From an uncultured Planctomycetaceae bacterium (lineage in GTDB: Bacteria; Planctomycetota; Planctomycetia; Planctomycetales; Planctomycetaceae): 35,357 bases of DNA. The stretch lies in assembly GCA_943787265.1 (NCBI GenBank), contig CALSLT010000051.1, positions 1 through 35,357 on the forward strand. Reading direction: 5' to 3'. Position 1 is the first letter of the stretch, and each line of letters begins with the position of its first letter. A model generated the notes under the pieces. It was given only the letters and a program-made list of their open reading frames with translations, was not told the DNA's origin and searched no databases. The translations under genes were made by a program, and so were the position numbers. Below, piece by piece: positions 18,247 to 26,717 of this stretch.

Positions 18247-18263
18247 CAACACGCTGCCGAAAA
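18236..18263. terminator. Hairpin between convergent genes
   Basis: An eight-base-pair perfect inverted repeat (TTTTCGGC at 18236-18243 and GCCGAAAA at 18256-18263, 12-base loop) straddles the end of the DUF1501 gene, 23 bases before the stop of the convergent giant gene. A short T-containing tract follows on either strand. It could act as a bidirectional terminator, but the U-tract is weak. Confidence 0.4.
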
Positions 18264-18285
18264 GGCTTTGCCAATGCCGGTATGC

Positions 18286-21200
18286 CTACAGTTTTTGTAA
18301 CAGAGCCTTTGCCTTCGATTTGAAGTGAGCAAACCTCGGCTGCCATTTGCCGTTTATGATCTGCGTGAGCAGTTTCTTTGCCTGGTCTGGCTTGTTGTTA
18401 TTCCGGAGCAAGGTTGCATGCTTCCAGAGAAGTTCCGGATCGGTTGGCTCAGCGGCAAACGCTTCGCCCCATGCCTGGCTCGCTCGATGAATCTGCTTTG
18501 ATTCCGTCAGTGCTGTGGCCAGATTCTCCCAGGCGTCAGAGCTGTCGGCAGTGTTGACCAGCGGGGTCGTCCAATACTCCCACGCGCCGTCGTACAGACC
18601 GATGAGCTGTAGAAGCTTCGCCGTTCGCTGGCAGGCTTGCGTTGAATCGGGGTCGATCGATCGCCACGCATCCGCTGCCTGAGTGACCCTCTTCATGAAG
18701 TCATCCGGCAGAGGCTTACCGGCTTCCAGCATCAATGTGGAATAATCCGTGAAGCGGTCGAAGAGTTTGTTGTACTCGCCGCGGAACGCTTCGACGTTGA
18801 CGGTGGCAGGCAATGCTGAAAATTCCACACGCATCGCCTGTTCGAGTCGCCTCAGCGATTCATCATCGTCTCCGAGTGCCGCTGCAATCTGCGAAGCCGT
18901 TCGCCAGAGCGACGCGTTCTCATGAGCCTTCTTGAAGTTCATCAAATGTCTTGCAAAATCCTCCGCACGCGACCAATCGTCAATCGTGATCAGACATTGC
19001 AGACCGACAATCAGCAGGTCCGGGCGTTTCCTGACATTCACTCCCTTGATCGCTCTATCCAACAACTGGCGAGCTGTGTCGTGTTCGGCGATGGTCGCAC
19101 AGTTCAGAGCAAGCTGAAGCAGTTCCAGAGAACGCTGCTGTTCAACCAGCAACTCGGAAGACTCCAGGATCATCCTGCTCCAACTCTCGGAATCATCAAA
19201 CGCGTCTTTGAATGCCGTACGAAGTTGATCCGACACTGCGGGAGTGATTCCCGCGGCAATCGCGTCGCGACGGTAACTGCTGTAGAGCGACCGAGCTTTG
19301 TCCATCTTCCCGGCAGAGATCAACCAGAGAACCTGTGCATACCTTGCCGATGCGAATAACCCAGGCACCTTCTCGAATGAAGCTGCTTCTTTGGCCAGCC
19401 GCTGGTGCAGCTTCTTTTTCGAAATCGTCTCGTCAATGGACTTGTGAACGACGTTAAGCAGTGCCCAGGCAGTTTGTTTTGACGAGCATTCTCGGATCAG
19501 CTCGATGGCTCGGCTTAGCTCATGATTGACCTGCGACTCGGTGCGATCCTCAGTCGCTCGACCACTCGACCAGAGTGCGTACAAGTTGTGAACATCGGCC
19601 AGGTGCCGAATGAACGGACTTGCTGAGTCGGGAAGAACGAATTCTTTGCTTCGATCCTGGTCTCTCCACCAATCGAAATGCTGCACAAGGAAACTTCCAA
19701 GAGCACTCGATCCTTGATTCTGAGACGCCACTTCGTGGATCGGCTGCGAGTTCTTAGTCGACGCTGAGGCGGACAGCAGAACGGCAAAGCCCATTCGAGA
19801 ATCGTCTTTGGAAACGAATCGCTGATTGATGACATTCCAAAGCGCGTCATAGGCGCTGTTCGCGACGTGCGTTGCAACGAGCTTCATGGCGTCAGCTTCA
19901 GAAAGCTGCGAGTAGTCAACGCTTCCGTTCCCGGCTGGTTGAGCTGGCAGAGTCAGCGAATACGAATCGGCTGACCGATAAGGCAACGGAAGAATCACAA
20001 GCGAATCCGTGGACGGCGAACTTGATGGGCGAGTGACGCCCTTTCGTTGGAACTTCAACTCGCTCAGCAACTTGTCGTCTTTATCGACAATCTGAATACC
20101 GCCGTTGGATTCGTAAACGTGGCGGCAAATGAGTTGTTCCACCGATTCAGGATCACTCGTCAGCTTGATCAGCCGTCGCTCGGCCAATCGCCCGGAGTCG
20201 CCAAAGACAAGCTCGATAGCCAGTTCGAATTTTGATTCAGTCTTCGATTCATCAGTGTCGCTGTCGACCCGCGTGGAATTGATCCGAGTGATTCGAATCG
20301 TCTTATCGTTGACCTGCAGAATGTTGCAACCGATCGCGAGGTCTTCCACCGGTGGGAGCAGCCACGGCGTCATATTCAGCAGACTTCGGCGATGGAATTT
20401 CGTGATCGACCGTCGAGCACCGATGCCAAGCTCAGGGTAAAGGTGCAGCAGTGTTTCGCCGTCAGAAGTCACCTGCTCCAACAAGCCGTCGGACGTTCGA
20501 CGTTCAAGTCTCAAGTGCCCGGCACCATTGCAGAGTAACTTCAGGCCCGAACTGTTGTCTCCCCTGGCAAGGTCAACTTCTTCCCAGCCGAGACTGCGAG
20601 CCTTTTCAATGAGTCGCCGCGCGGCCTCGTCAATTACTCCCAGTGCGGTCGACTGAGAAGGTTTTGACTCTGCATCAAGAACTGCCAACAGGTCCGCAGT
20701 CGACGTCTGCATTCCCGGTGCGTAGTTAAGAATGTTCTGCAGGACTCCGGGCCGTTGAATCGAAAGTTCGATGAGTTCACCGTAGGCCGGAATCTTCTCA
20801 CGGAAAGAACGGTTTCGGATTCGGCCCCTGCCGCCCGCCGATCTACTGTCGACAGTCCTTCGAGAAAGCCCTCGCAAAAGCTGCTCACGATTACTCGTGG
20901 AAAATTCGCTAAGAAACCACTCGTCACGGAAGTCGACCACGAAATCAACGTCGTCGTACAGGTTGACGTTGAATCCATCGAGAGTCGGAAACTGACTGAT
21001 GCCACTCTGGACTCGGCCGTCGATAAATTCAGTGCCGAACGAAAGCGAGTCGTCAAGCAGAGTTCCATCCAGGTCCTGGTCGACAAGTCCGCAGTCGAAA
21101 TACAACTGCGAAGAATCTACCCAGAGTGAGCTATCACCGTTCGAATCTTCGCCCCACATGGGGACCGTGTATCTAACCGATGAACTCGACGGTGGACGAG

Positions 21201-24200
21201 CGACACTGACGACCGTTCCGGAATTGTCTCTCTCAAGTCGCGTTCGAAACGGAGTGCTGATCGAAGGGAGAAATCCGGGATAAATCAGAGCGGACTCTTC
21301 GCTAAGAACAATTCGAGGCCGAGCTTCGAAGAAAAATTTATCAACAAGTCCGTTGCCGTTAAGGTCGACATCAAATGATGAGTTATACGCATCTAACAAT
21401 TCTCCGTCGTTGGTGAAGCTCAGATCGTTCCTGCCTGTCCCGCCTCGAGGAATGAAACCAGCAGAAAGCGATGTTGAAAAGTCTACGTCGCTAAACTGCA
21501 TTCGGTACGCCGACTCATACTCACGAATCCGGTCCACAATGAATTCGTCGCCAAAATCCCTGCCGTCAGAGTCGTAGCGAAAGGCACCCCAATTTGCTCC
21601 GGGATCGTTAAACAACGAGTTGGCGTTGTTGTCCGATGAAAAACTATCGATTACTGCTTCGGACTTCGAAGACGCCGAGAAGTTGAAATTGTTCGGAGAG
21701 AGGTCCGGCTGAAAACGCCAGTAATTTCGCGACTGCCGTTCGGTCCGCCGCGCATCTCCGAGACGGCGTCCAAAGCCAAACTGATTCCGGCCCCATGACG
21801 AAGTCGAGAAACGGCGGCTGCGAGAATTCTGATACACATACGAAGTTGGAACGGTGATGCTCGGCGGACGGCGGTAAAGCACAGTTTTTGCCACATTCGC
21901 AGACTCCTGACTGGCAAGCTGCTCGACATGTTTCAGCCGATTGCTCAGTAGTTCTGCCTTTTGCTCTTCCTCAGTCACGCGAGACGTTAGTCGGGCGATT
22001 TGGTCAGGTGAGCGACTGTCGCGTTTTCCGAGATCGAGGTTAGCCTTAGCAACGTCGACTTTTGCGGTCTGCATCTTCAGTTGTCGCGTCAGCACTTCGA
22101 CTGGCTTCTCGTTCTTCGGCAGCGTCGGGCCTGGCTCGTGAACAACCTGAATCGTTTCCGGAGCCGGGTAGAGAGCCCAGTGATCCTTGCGTCCTCGATC
22201 GACATTGAACTGCTCGTACATGGCTTCGTTTTCGAGCACGAGCAACGACGTGAACGGCGACATCACGTACATCGCCTTGCTCAACTTGATAATCGAGTCT
22301 TTGTTCGCGGCCGAACTGTTCGCGACAAGCCGGTCAATTTCCAGACGCGCCCACGTTCGAGGGAGATAATCGGCCTGCGGAGAGACACTGGTTACCGGCA
22401 GGGTTCGACTGAAGGGTTGACCATCGAGCGTGCCTGTCACCGTGACTTCGGTGAGAGGCTTCGCTTTCAAAGGTAGTCGAGTGATGGCTGCAAACTCCTG
22501 CCCGTGAGCAAGCGTGTCTGCAAAAGTGAGGAATCTCACGCCCTTGCGGCCACTGTCAATTTTCAGATTGATAAGGCGAGGCGCGTTCAATGTTGAAAGA
22601 AGTTCGAACGCTCTCCATCCGACTTTTTCGTCAGGATTGATTTGCGTGAAGTGTCCGCCGCTGCGTCCCGCGGCTGCTTTCATGAAAGACCGTGACCAGC
22701 GTTTACCAACTCCAACGCCGACGTATTGAGCATCGGAAGGCAGAGACTTAAGCAGCTTCTTCTCATCGCGTTCGCCAAGCACCGGGTTCGCCGAGCCGAC
22801 GTGGACAACAATCGTGTCATTATTTGATCGACAAAACGGTTTGGACTTGGCAAAAGCGGCTTCAAGGTTCAATGCTCCGACAAGATGAGCTTCTTCCAGC
22901 CAGGCGATTGCTTTGCCGACGTTTTTCTTCGAGCATCGGACCGGCTTGATGCGGAAGGATTCTGATTTCGTGGCGGCGTTGATGATCGAGAACGTGTCGT
23001 CATGCTCGGCGTGTTCCAGCATCGTGCTGATCACGTCGAGCTGAACTCGGGCGAGTAGCGGATTGCGATCGCCGGACGACTCGTAAAGAAATACCCAGTT
23101 TCGAAGAGGACGTTGCAACTCGCCATTCAAGTTCGGGCGAAACCGCAGCATCTGGTAGTTAAAGCCTTCGTGCTGAGTACCTGAGAAAGCGACGGTTTCT
23201 GTAATCTGTCTTGAGAGGTCTGCATCTTTGGTCGCAGCATCGGTAAGTTCGACAACCAGGTCTTTGTCAAGGACAGCGTTGTGAAGGTTCCCTTCCAGAA
23301 CGAGGTTGCCATCGTCTTCAGTTGCTTTGAGCAGGTGTGTCGGGCTGAACCAGCGAGTTTTGCCAGCGCCGTTAGTCACAGTCAGCCGCGTTGACCAGTC
23401 GCGAACACGGTCAAGGCTGTGCCCAGCCGGGAAACGGTATTCGGTGCGGTCGTAGTCGTTGGGAAGCCGTTGCGTGTAGCTCAGGACGATCCGTTTTTCC
23501 TGTCGAGGTTCCAGCGGAAAGACTCGCATTTTAAACGTACTACCGTCGACCCATTCCAACAGAGCGGGATCGCGCTTCGTGTGCATAATTTGTTCGAAGA
23601 CGTTGCGACCGTGATCGCGTTCGACCATGCCGCCTTCCATCAACTTTCCGTTGACGTACATCGCGAGCCGCGACAGCGAAGCGTCGGGCGGAAGTGGGAA
23701 CTTGAAGGTTCCTTCCTGCCGGGAATGCGTATGATTGAAATAAGTCTGGTCGATCGTTGTGCGAGCGAAACCGTCTTCAATATGTGCGTCGACGTGGAAC
23801 TTCCGAAGCGACAGCTTCATTTCCTGACCGGATGGGTCGACGACGACCAGCGATCCTCCGCCATGCTCACTGCGTGGGACGAGTGACCTTTCTGCGGCGG
23901 CGATAAGGTCACGAGTCCAGGACAACGCTTGCGACGCTCGCGGCGCCGCGTCGATGGTTACTTCTGCCTCTTTGTCTTCCGCAGCCGCAACCTGTCCGCC
24001 GTTGACAACGGCCTTTGCACCGCTGACTCGGACCTTTCCTTGAGTGACAAGGACTTCAGTTTTTTCGTTTTCAGCAGAAACCGCGAATTTGGTTCCAAGG
24101 GCAGTGACTGATCGATCTGGTGTTTCAACAACAAACGGTCCCTGGTCCGACAGGTTCGCAGGAGTGACCTCGACAAAAAGCTGCCCTCGATGCAGGGCAA

Positions 24201-24840
24201 CCGTTCGATTCGCCGTCAAAGCAACTGTCGATTGCTCGTTGAGGTATAGGACCGAACCATCAGGCAGCAACGCGCGGCGGCGTTCGCGGGCAGCCGTGCG
24301 AATAGTTTGACCGACGACCAACCGCTCCGGAGCAGCGGCTTGAGGTCGCGGCTGAGCAACGTATCGAAAATGATGCGTTGACCGTTTGAGCGGGTCGAGT
24401 TGGTAGACCACCTGGGTGCCCGGAACGAGTGGTCTGTCTTCCGGTGCCGTTTCATTGGTTACTTGAAACAGGCCATAAGCCGTCAACAGGCACAACGATG
24501 TCGTGACGATGGCGACAATCGCGGCACTGCCACTTTGCGGTCGCCGCTGACGGTAGGAATTTTCGCCGTGATCAGCGACGTCCGCTTTCGTGTTTCGAGA
24601 ACTCCGATTCTCCATGACATCAACTCCTGCGCGGGACCTGGCAGCCTCGATAATTGAACGTTGAACCTGATCCATAATTCGGTTGACTTCGGCATCGCCC
24701 ATCGGCGCGGCGTCAATCGATGCCAGCTCCTCTTCGATCGATGCGTCACTGTCGAAGCCGTTTGGCTGACCATTGAGCTGGTGCAGCGCCGTTTTGATTC
24801 GATTGCGGAACAGTTCGTCCCGCTCATTATTTTCATTCAT
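18286..24840 (-). CDS. Giant FecR/VIT/vWA-like membrane protein with coiled coil and helical repeats; probable ECF sigma partner
   Basis: The product is 2184 residues. A polar N-terminal region (1-100) precedes one transmembrane helix (about 103-125). A FecR-type domain follows (about 185-290, with F-V-V-E-T-P-D-R-S-V-T-A-L-G-T-K-F), then a VIT domain (about 327-459). A von Willebrand-like domain (about 580-760) has an altered metal site. A coiled coil (about 920-990) leads to an Asp/Asn/Ser-rich segment (about 1000-1330) with DxNxNG-like acidic turns, a poorly defined middle, and C-terminal helical repeats resembling TPRs (about 1750-2184). The gene lies 154 bases downstream of an ECF sigma factor gene, so I infer a membrane signalling partner or anti-sigma factor whose N-terminus faces the sigma factor. 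FecR domains are known for this role. What it senses is unknown. The single unbroken frame of 6.5 kb argues that sequence quality here is good. Confidence 0.88.
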   Translation of the reverse strand: MNENNERDELFRNRIKTALHQLNGQPNGFDSDASIEEELASIDAAPMGDAEVNRIMDQVQRSIIEAARSRAGVDVMENRSSRNTKADVADHGENSYRQRRPQSGSAAIVAIVTTSLCLLTAYGLFQVTNETAPEDRPLVPGTQVVYQLDPLKRSTHHFRYVAQPRPQAAAPERLVVGQTIRTAARERRRALLPDGSVLYLNEQSTVALTANRTVALHRGQLFVEVTPANLSDQGPFVVETPDRSVTALGTKFAVSAENEKTEVLVTQGKVRVSGAKAVVNGGQVAAAEDKEAEVTIDAAPRASQALSWTRDLIAAAERSLVPRSEHGGGSLVVVDPSGQEMKLSLRKFHVDAHIEDGFARTTIDQTYFNHTHSRQEGTFKFPLPPDASLSRLAMYVNGKLMEGGMVERDHGRNVFEQIMHTKRDPALLEWVDGSTFKMRVFPLEPRQEKRIVLSYTQRLPNDYDRTEYRFPAGHSLDRVRDWSTRLTVTNGAGKTRWFSPTHLLKATEDDGNLVLEGNLHNAVLDKDLVVELTDAATKDADLSRQITETVAFSGTQHEGFNYQMLRFRPNLNGELQRPLRNWVFLYESSGDRNPLLARVQLDVISTMLEHAEHDDTFSIINAATKSESFRIKPVRCSKKNVGKAIAWLEEAHLVGALNLEAAFAKSKPFCRSNNDTIVVHVGSANPVLGERDEKKLLKSLPSDAQYVGVGVGKRWSRSFMKAAAGRSGGHFTQINPDEKVGWRAFELLSTLNAPRLINLKIDSGRKGVRFLTFADTLAHGQEFAAITRLPLKAKPLTEVTVTGTLDGQPFSRTLPVTSVSPQADYLPRTWARLEIDRLVANSSAANKDSIIKLSKAMYVMSPFTSLLVLENEAMYEQFNVDRGRKDHWALYPAPETIQVVHEPGPTLPKNEKPVEVLTRQLKMQTAKVDVAKANLDLGKRDSRSPDQIARLTSRVTEEEQKAELLSNRLKHVEQLASQESANVAKTVLYRRPPSITVPTSYVYQNSRSRRFSTSSWGRNQFGFGRRLGDARRTERQSRNYWRFQPDLSPNNFNFSASSKSEAVIDSFSSDNNANSLFNDPGANWGAFRYDSDGRDFGDEFIVDRIREYESAYRMQFSDVDFSTSLSAGFIPRGGTGRNDLSFTNDGELLDAYNSSFDVDLNGNGLVDKFFFEARPRIVLSEESALIYPGFLPSISTPFRTRLERDNSGTVVSVARPPSSSSVRYTVPMWGEDSNGDSSLWVDSSQLYFDCGLVDQDLDGTLLDDSLSFGTEFIDGRVQSGISQFPTLDGFNVNLYDDVDFVVDFRDEWFLSEFSTSNREQLLRGLSRRTVDSRSAGGRGRIRNRSFREKIPAYGELIELSIQRPGVLQNILNYAPGMQTSTADLLAVLDAESKPSQSTALGVIDEAARRLIEKARSLGWEEVDLARGDNSSGLKLLCNGAGHLRLERRTSDGLLEQVTSDGETLLHLYPELGIGARRSITKFHRRSLLNMTPWLLPPVEDLAIGCNILQVNDKTIRITRINSTRVDSDTDESKTESKFELAIELVFGDSGRLAERRLIKLTSDPESVEQLICRHVYESNGGIQIVDKDDKLLSELKFQRKGVTRPSSSPSTDSLVILPLPYRSADSYSLTLPAQPAGNGSVDYSQLSEADAMKLVATHVANSAYDALWNVINQRFVSKDDSRMGFAVLLSASASTKNSQPIHEVASQNQGSSALGSFLVQHFDWWRDQDRSKEFVLPDSASPFIRHLADVHNLYALWSSGRATEDRTESQVNHELSRAIELIRECSSKQTAWALLNVVHKSIDETISKKKLHQRLAKEAASFEKVPGLFASARYAQVLWLISAGKMDKARSLYSSYRRDAIAAGITPAVSDQLRTAFKDAFDDSESWSRMILESSELLVEQQRSLELLQLALNCATIAEHDTARQLLDRAIKGVNVRKRPDLLIVGLQCLITIDDWSRAEDFARHLMNFKKAHENASLWRTASQIAAALGDDDESLRRLEQAMRVEFSALPATVNVEAFRGEYNKLFDRFTDYSTLMLEAGKPLPDDFMKRVTQAADAWRSIDPDSTQACQRTAKLLQLIGLYDGAWEYWTTPLVNTADSSDAWENLATALTESKQIHRASQAWGEAFAAEPTDPELLWKHATLLRNNNKPDQAKKLLTQIINGKWQPRFAHFKSKAKALLQKL

Positions 24841-24994
24841 GACTTTGTCCCGCGTAGGCGGAATGGAAATTCGCGGAGTCTTGCGAACTCGCTAATGATT
24901 GAGTTGAGCGTTGCGTAGGCCGGAATAAGTACAGCACATAGTTCCGACCGGTTGGCCTTTTACGTTGGTCGAAACCGGGACTACGGACTGGTTG

Positions 24995-25657
24995 TTACGA
25001 CTCCTGTTCCCAGCCGCGGCGGTCCATCTCGGAACGAACTTTCTCCAGTGCCCGGCGGCGGTAGACTCGAATCGTTGAGGCCGGAATTCCCAATTCGCTG
25101 GCCAGATCCTGGCTGGCGACTTTTCCATCAGTCGACTCCGCGTCGGCAAGTAGGATTTTTCGCTGCGCCTCGGGCAAAAGCTTCAGGACTTCAAGCAAGT
25201 CTTCGCCAATGGGACGACTATCAAACTTCTCGTCGTCATCTTCTAAGTCTGTATCGTTGGTTGATTGACCTGGTGATGCGTTCGTGCCAGCGGAGTGGCT
25301 CGTTGTTCGATGATCGACGACCGCTGACAGAGCCAACGGCTCGAACGCGACTTCCAGTTGCCTGGCCTTTTGCCAGCCGTGCCGAAGCACATCGCGGGCT
25401 ACGTTTTCTGCAATGCGGTAAAACCAGACTCGCAGCGACGCTCGTGAAGAGTCGTAACGTGTCCGATATTGCCACATTCGGTAGAGGGCGACTGCCAGGA
25501 CGTCCTCGAAGTCTGATTCCGTCAGTGGCCCGAAGAATTTACGTCGAAGTAGTGCTTTGACTGGCGGGCCGTGAGCGCGCAACGCAGCTTCAAGGGCGGT
25601 TTCGTCGCCTGAGATCAGCCGTTGCCCGATGTCAGGCTGGCTTATGCTGTCTGCCAT
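24995..25657 (-). CDS. ECF-type RNA polymerase sigma factor
   Basis: The product is 220 residues. Region 2 is visible at about residues 15-95 (T-E-S-D-F-E-D-V-L-A-V-A-L-Y-R-M-W-Q, then R-A-S-L-R-V-W-F-Y-R-I-A-E-N). An acidic linker with D-L-E-D-D-D-E lies at about 135-145. Region 4 is at about 155-210, with a helix-turn-helix S-Q-D-L-A-S-E-L-G-I-P-A-S-T-I-R-V-Y-R-R-R-A that should read the -35 element. It directs RNA polymerase to its own regulon in response to a signal. The gene sits directly upstream of the giant FecR/VIT gene and downstream of the sulfatase-esterase pair on the same strand, so it may belong to their unit or start a new one. A start at 25657 is preceded by only a weak ribosome binding site. 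Confidence 0.92.
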   Translation of the reverse strand: MADSISQPDIGQRLISGDETALEAALRAHGPPVKALLRRKFFGPLTESDFEDVLAVALYRMWQYRTRYDSSRASLRVWFYRIAENVARDVLRHGWQKARQLEVAFEPLALSAVVDHRTTSHSAGTNASPGQSTNDTDLEDDDEKFDSRPIGEDLLEVLKLLPEAQRKILLADAESTDGKVASQDLASELGIPASTIRVYRRRALEKVRSEMDRRGWEQES

Positions 25658-25761
25658 GCTGCTCGCTGCTTGCCAGAGGAAAAATTCCGTGATCTGGTTT
25701 CGCGAGTATATACGGGAGGGGCGTTACAGCAGGTGAATCAGGTCCGTTGAATGTTTCACTT

Positions 25762-26661
25762 TTAGTTTCCCAGGAACTCGAGCAGAGCCTTTTCACCGAC
25801 TGCACGCGTCGCGCCGTGCCCCTCGCCTGCGACCTTGTAGTGAACGACCTCGCCGTCGCGATAACTGAAAATCTCCAGTTTCCCGGTAACTCTGCTCGGC
25901 CGAGACAGTTTCTCGCCTTTGTATCCCATTGCCTTTGCCCAGAGAAAAATCGACTCTTCTGCATCGACAAACCCGAGCTTACCACCCTTTGCAGGGATGC
26001 CTCGCGACAGGCCTCCGCGATACGGGATAAGTCGATCGTCTGTCCCCGAAATGTTCATCAGACGTTTGCCGGCCACCGGCGTGACAACAGCTCTGTAGTT
26101 GTTGTCGTCGCCTTTAGCTTTGAAGTTTTTGCCGTCATGCTGAAAGACGTTTAACGGGCTAACGCCAGCGATGTAGTAACGGATGTTCGGTAGTCTGCAC
26201 TCAATGGCCAACTGATTCACCAGCGCCGCACCATTCGACGAGCCCATGATGGTGACGTTGTCTTTCTGGGCGTTGTCGTACGTCGTCACTTTTTCAACGA
26301 TCGCCTCGATGAAACCGCGATCGTCCGCTTTCGAACGTTCCGACACGATGTTCCAACTCTTCAGATAGCCGTCTGGAAACACCATGATATGCCGAGCTGC
26401 CAGCGTCGGGTGTCCCCTCCGAAATCCATTCATCGCTCCTTTCGCATTGCCTCCGTTCCCATGCAGGAAAACGAAGACTGGCAACTTTCCCTGCTCGGCG
26501 TCTGGCGGCACGCTGACGAAGTACGGTCGCTTGAAATCTTTCTCCTGAGACCATGACTGCGTCATGAAGTACTCGCCCGAAGCCAAGTCGCCACAAGTCG
26601 CAGCCTGCGGAGTACCACCGACGACGAAAGCCGCGGTTACTATTAACAGAAGTGTTTTCAC
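25762..26661 (-). CDS. Secreted alpha/beta-hydrolase, PHB-depolymerase/feruloyl-esterase-like
   Basis: The product is 299 residues with an N-terminal signal peptide (hydrophobic to about residue 20). The alpha/beta-hydrolase signatures are an H-G-N-G-G oxyanion-hole motif (about residue 68), the nucleophile Ser142 in G-S-S-N-G, an Asp in I-S-G-T-D-D-R-L-I-P and the His in G-E-G-H-G near the C-terminus. This layout matches the esterase group that includes LpqC, polyhydroxybutyrate depolymerase and acetyl-xylan/feruloyl esterases. The substrate is unknown. It lies 56 bases after a secreted sulfatase gene on the same strand, suggesting the pair removes sulfate and ester groups from an environmental polysaccharide. 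The G-x-S-x-G serine and all triad partners are intact. Confidence 0.88.
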   Translation of the reverse strand: MKTLLLIVTAAFVVGGTPQAATCGDLASGEYFMTQSWSQEKDFKRPYFVSVPPDAEQGKLPVFVFLHGNGGNAKGAMNGFRRGHPTLAARHIMVFPDGYLKSWNIVSERSKADDRGFIEAIVEKVTTYDNAQKDNVTIMGSSNGAALVNQLAIECRLPNIRYYIAGVSPLNVFQHDGKNFKAKGDDNNYRAVVTPVAGKRLMNISGTDDRLIPYRGGLSRGIPAKGGKLGFVDAEESIFLWAKAMGYKGEKLSRPSRVTGKLEIFSYRDGEVVHYKVAGEGHGATRAVGEKALLEFLGN

Positions 26662-26717
26662 GGTGAAGCTCTCTCTCGATGTGCACTGTCTGCTATTTGA
26701 ACGTCGTCACAAGTCGG

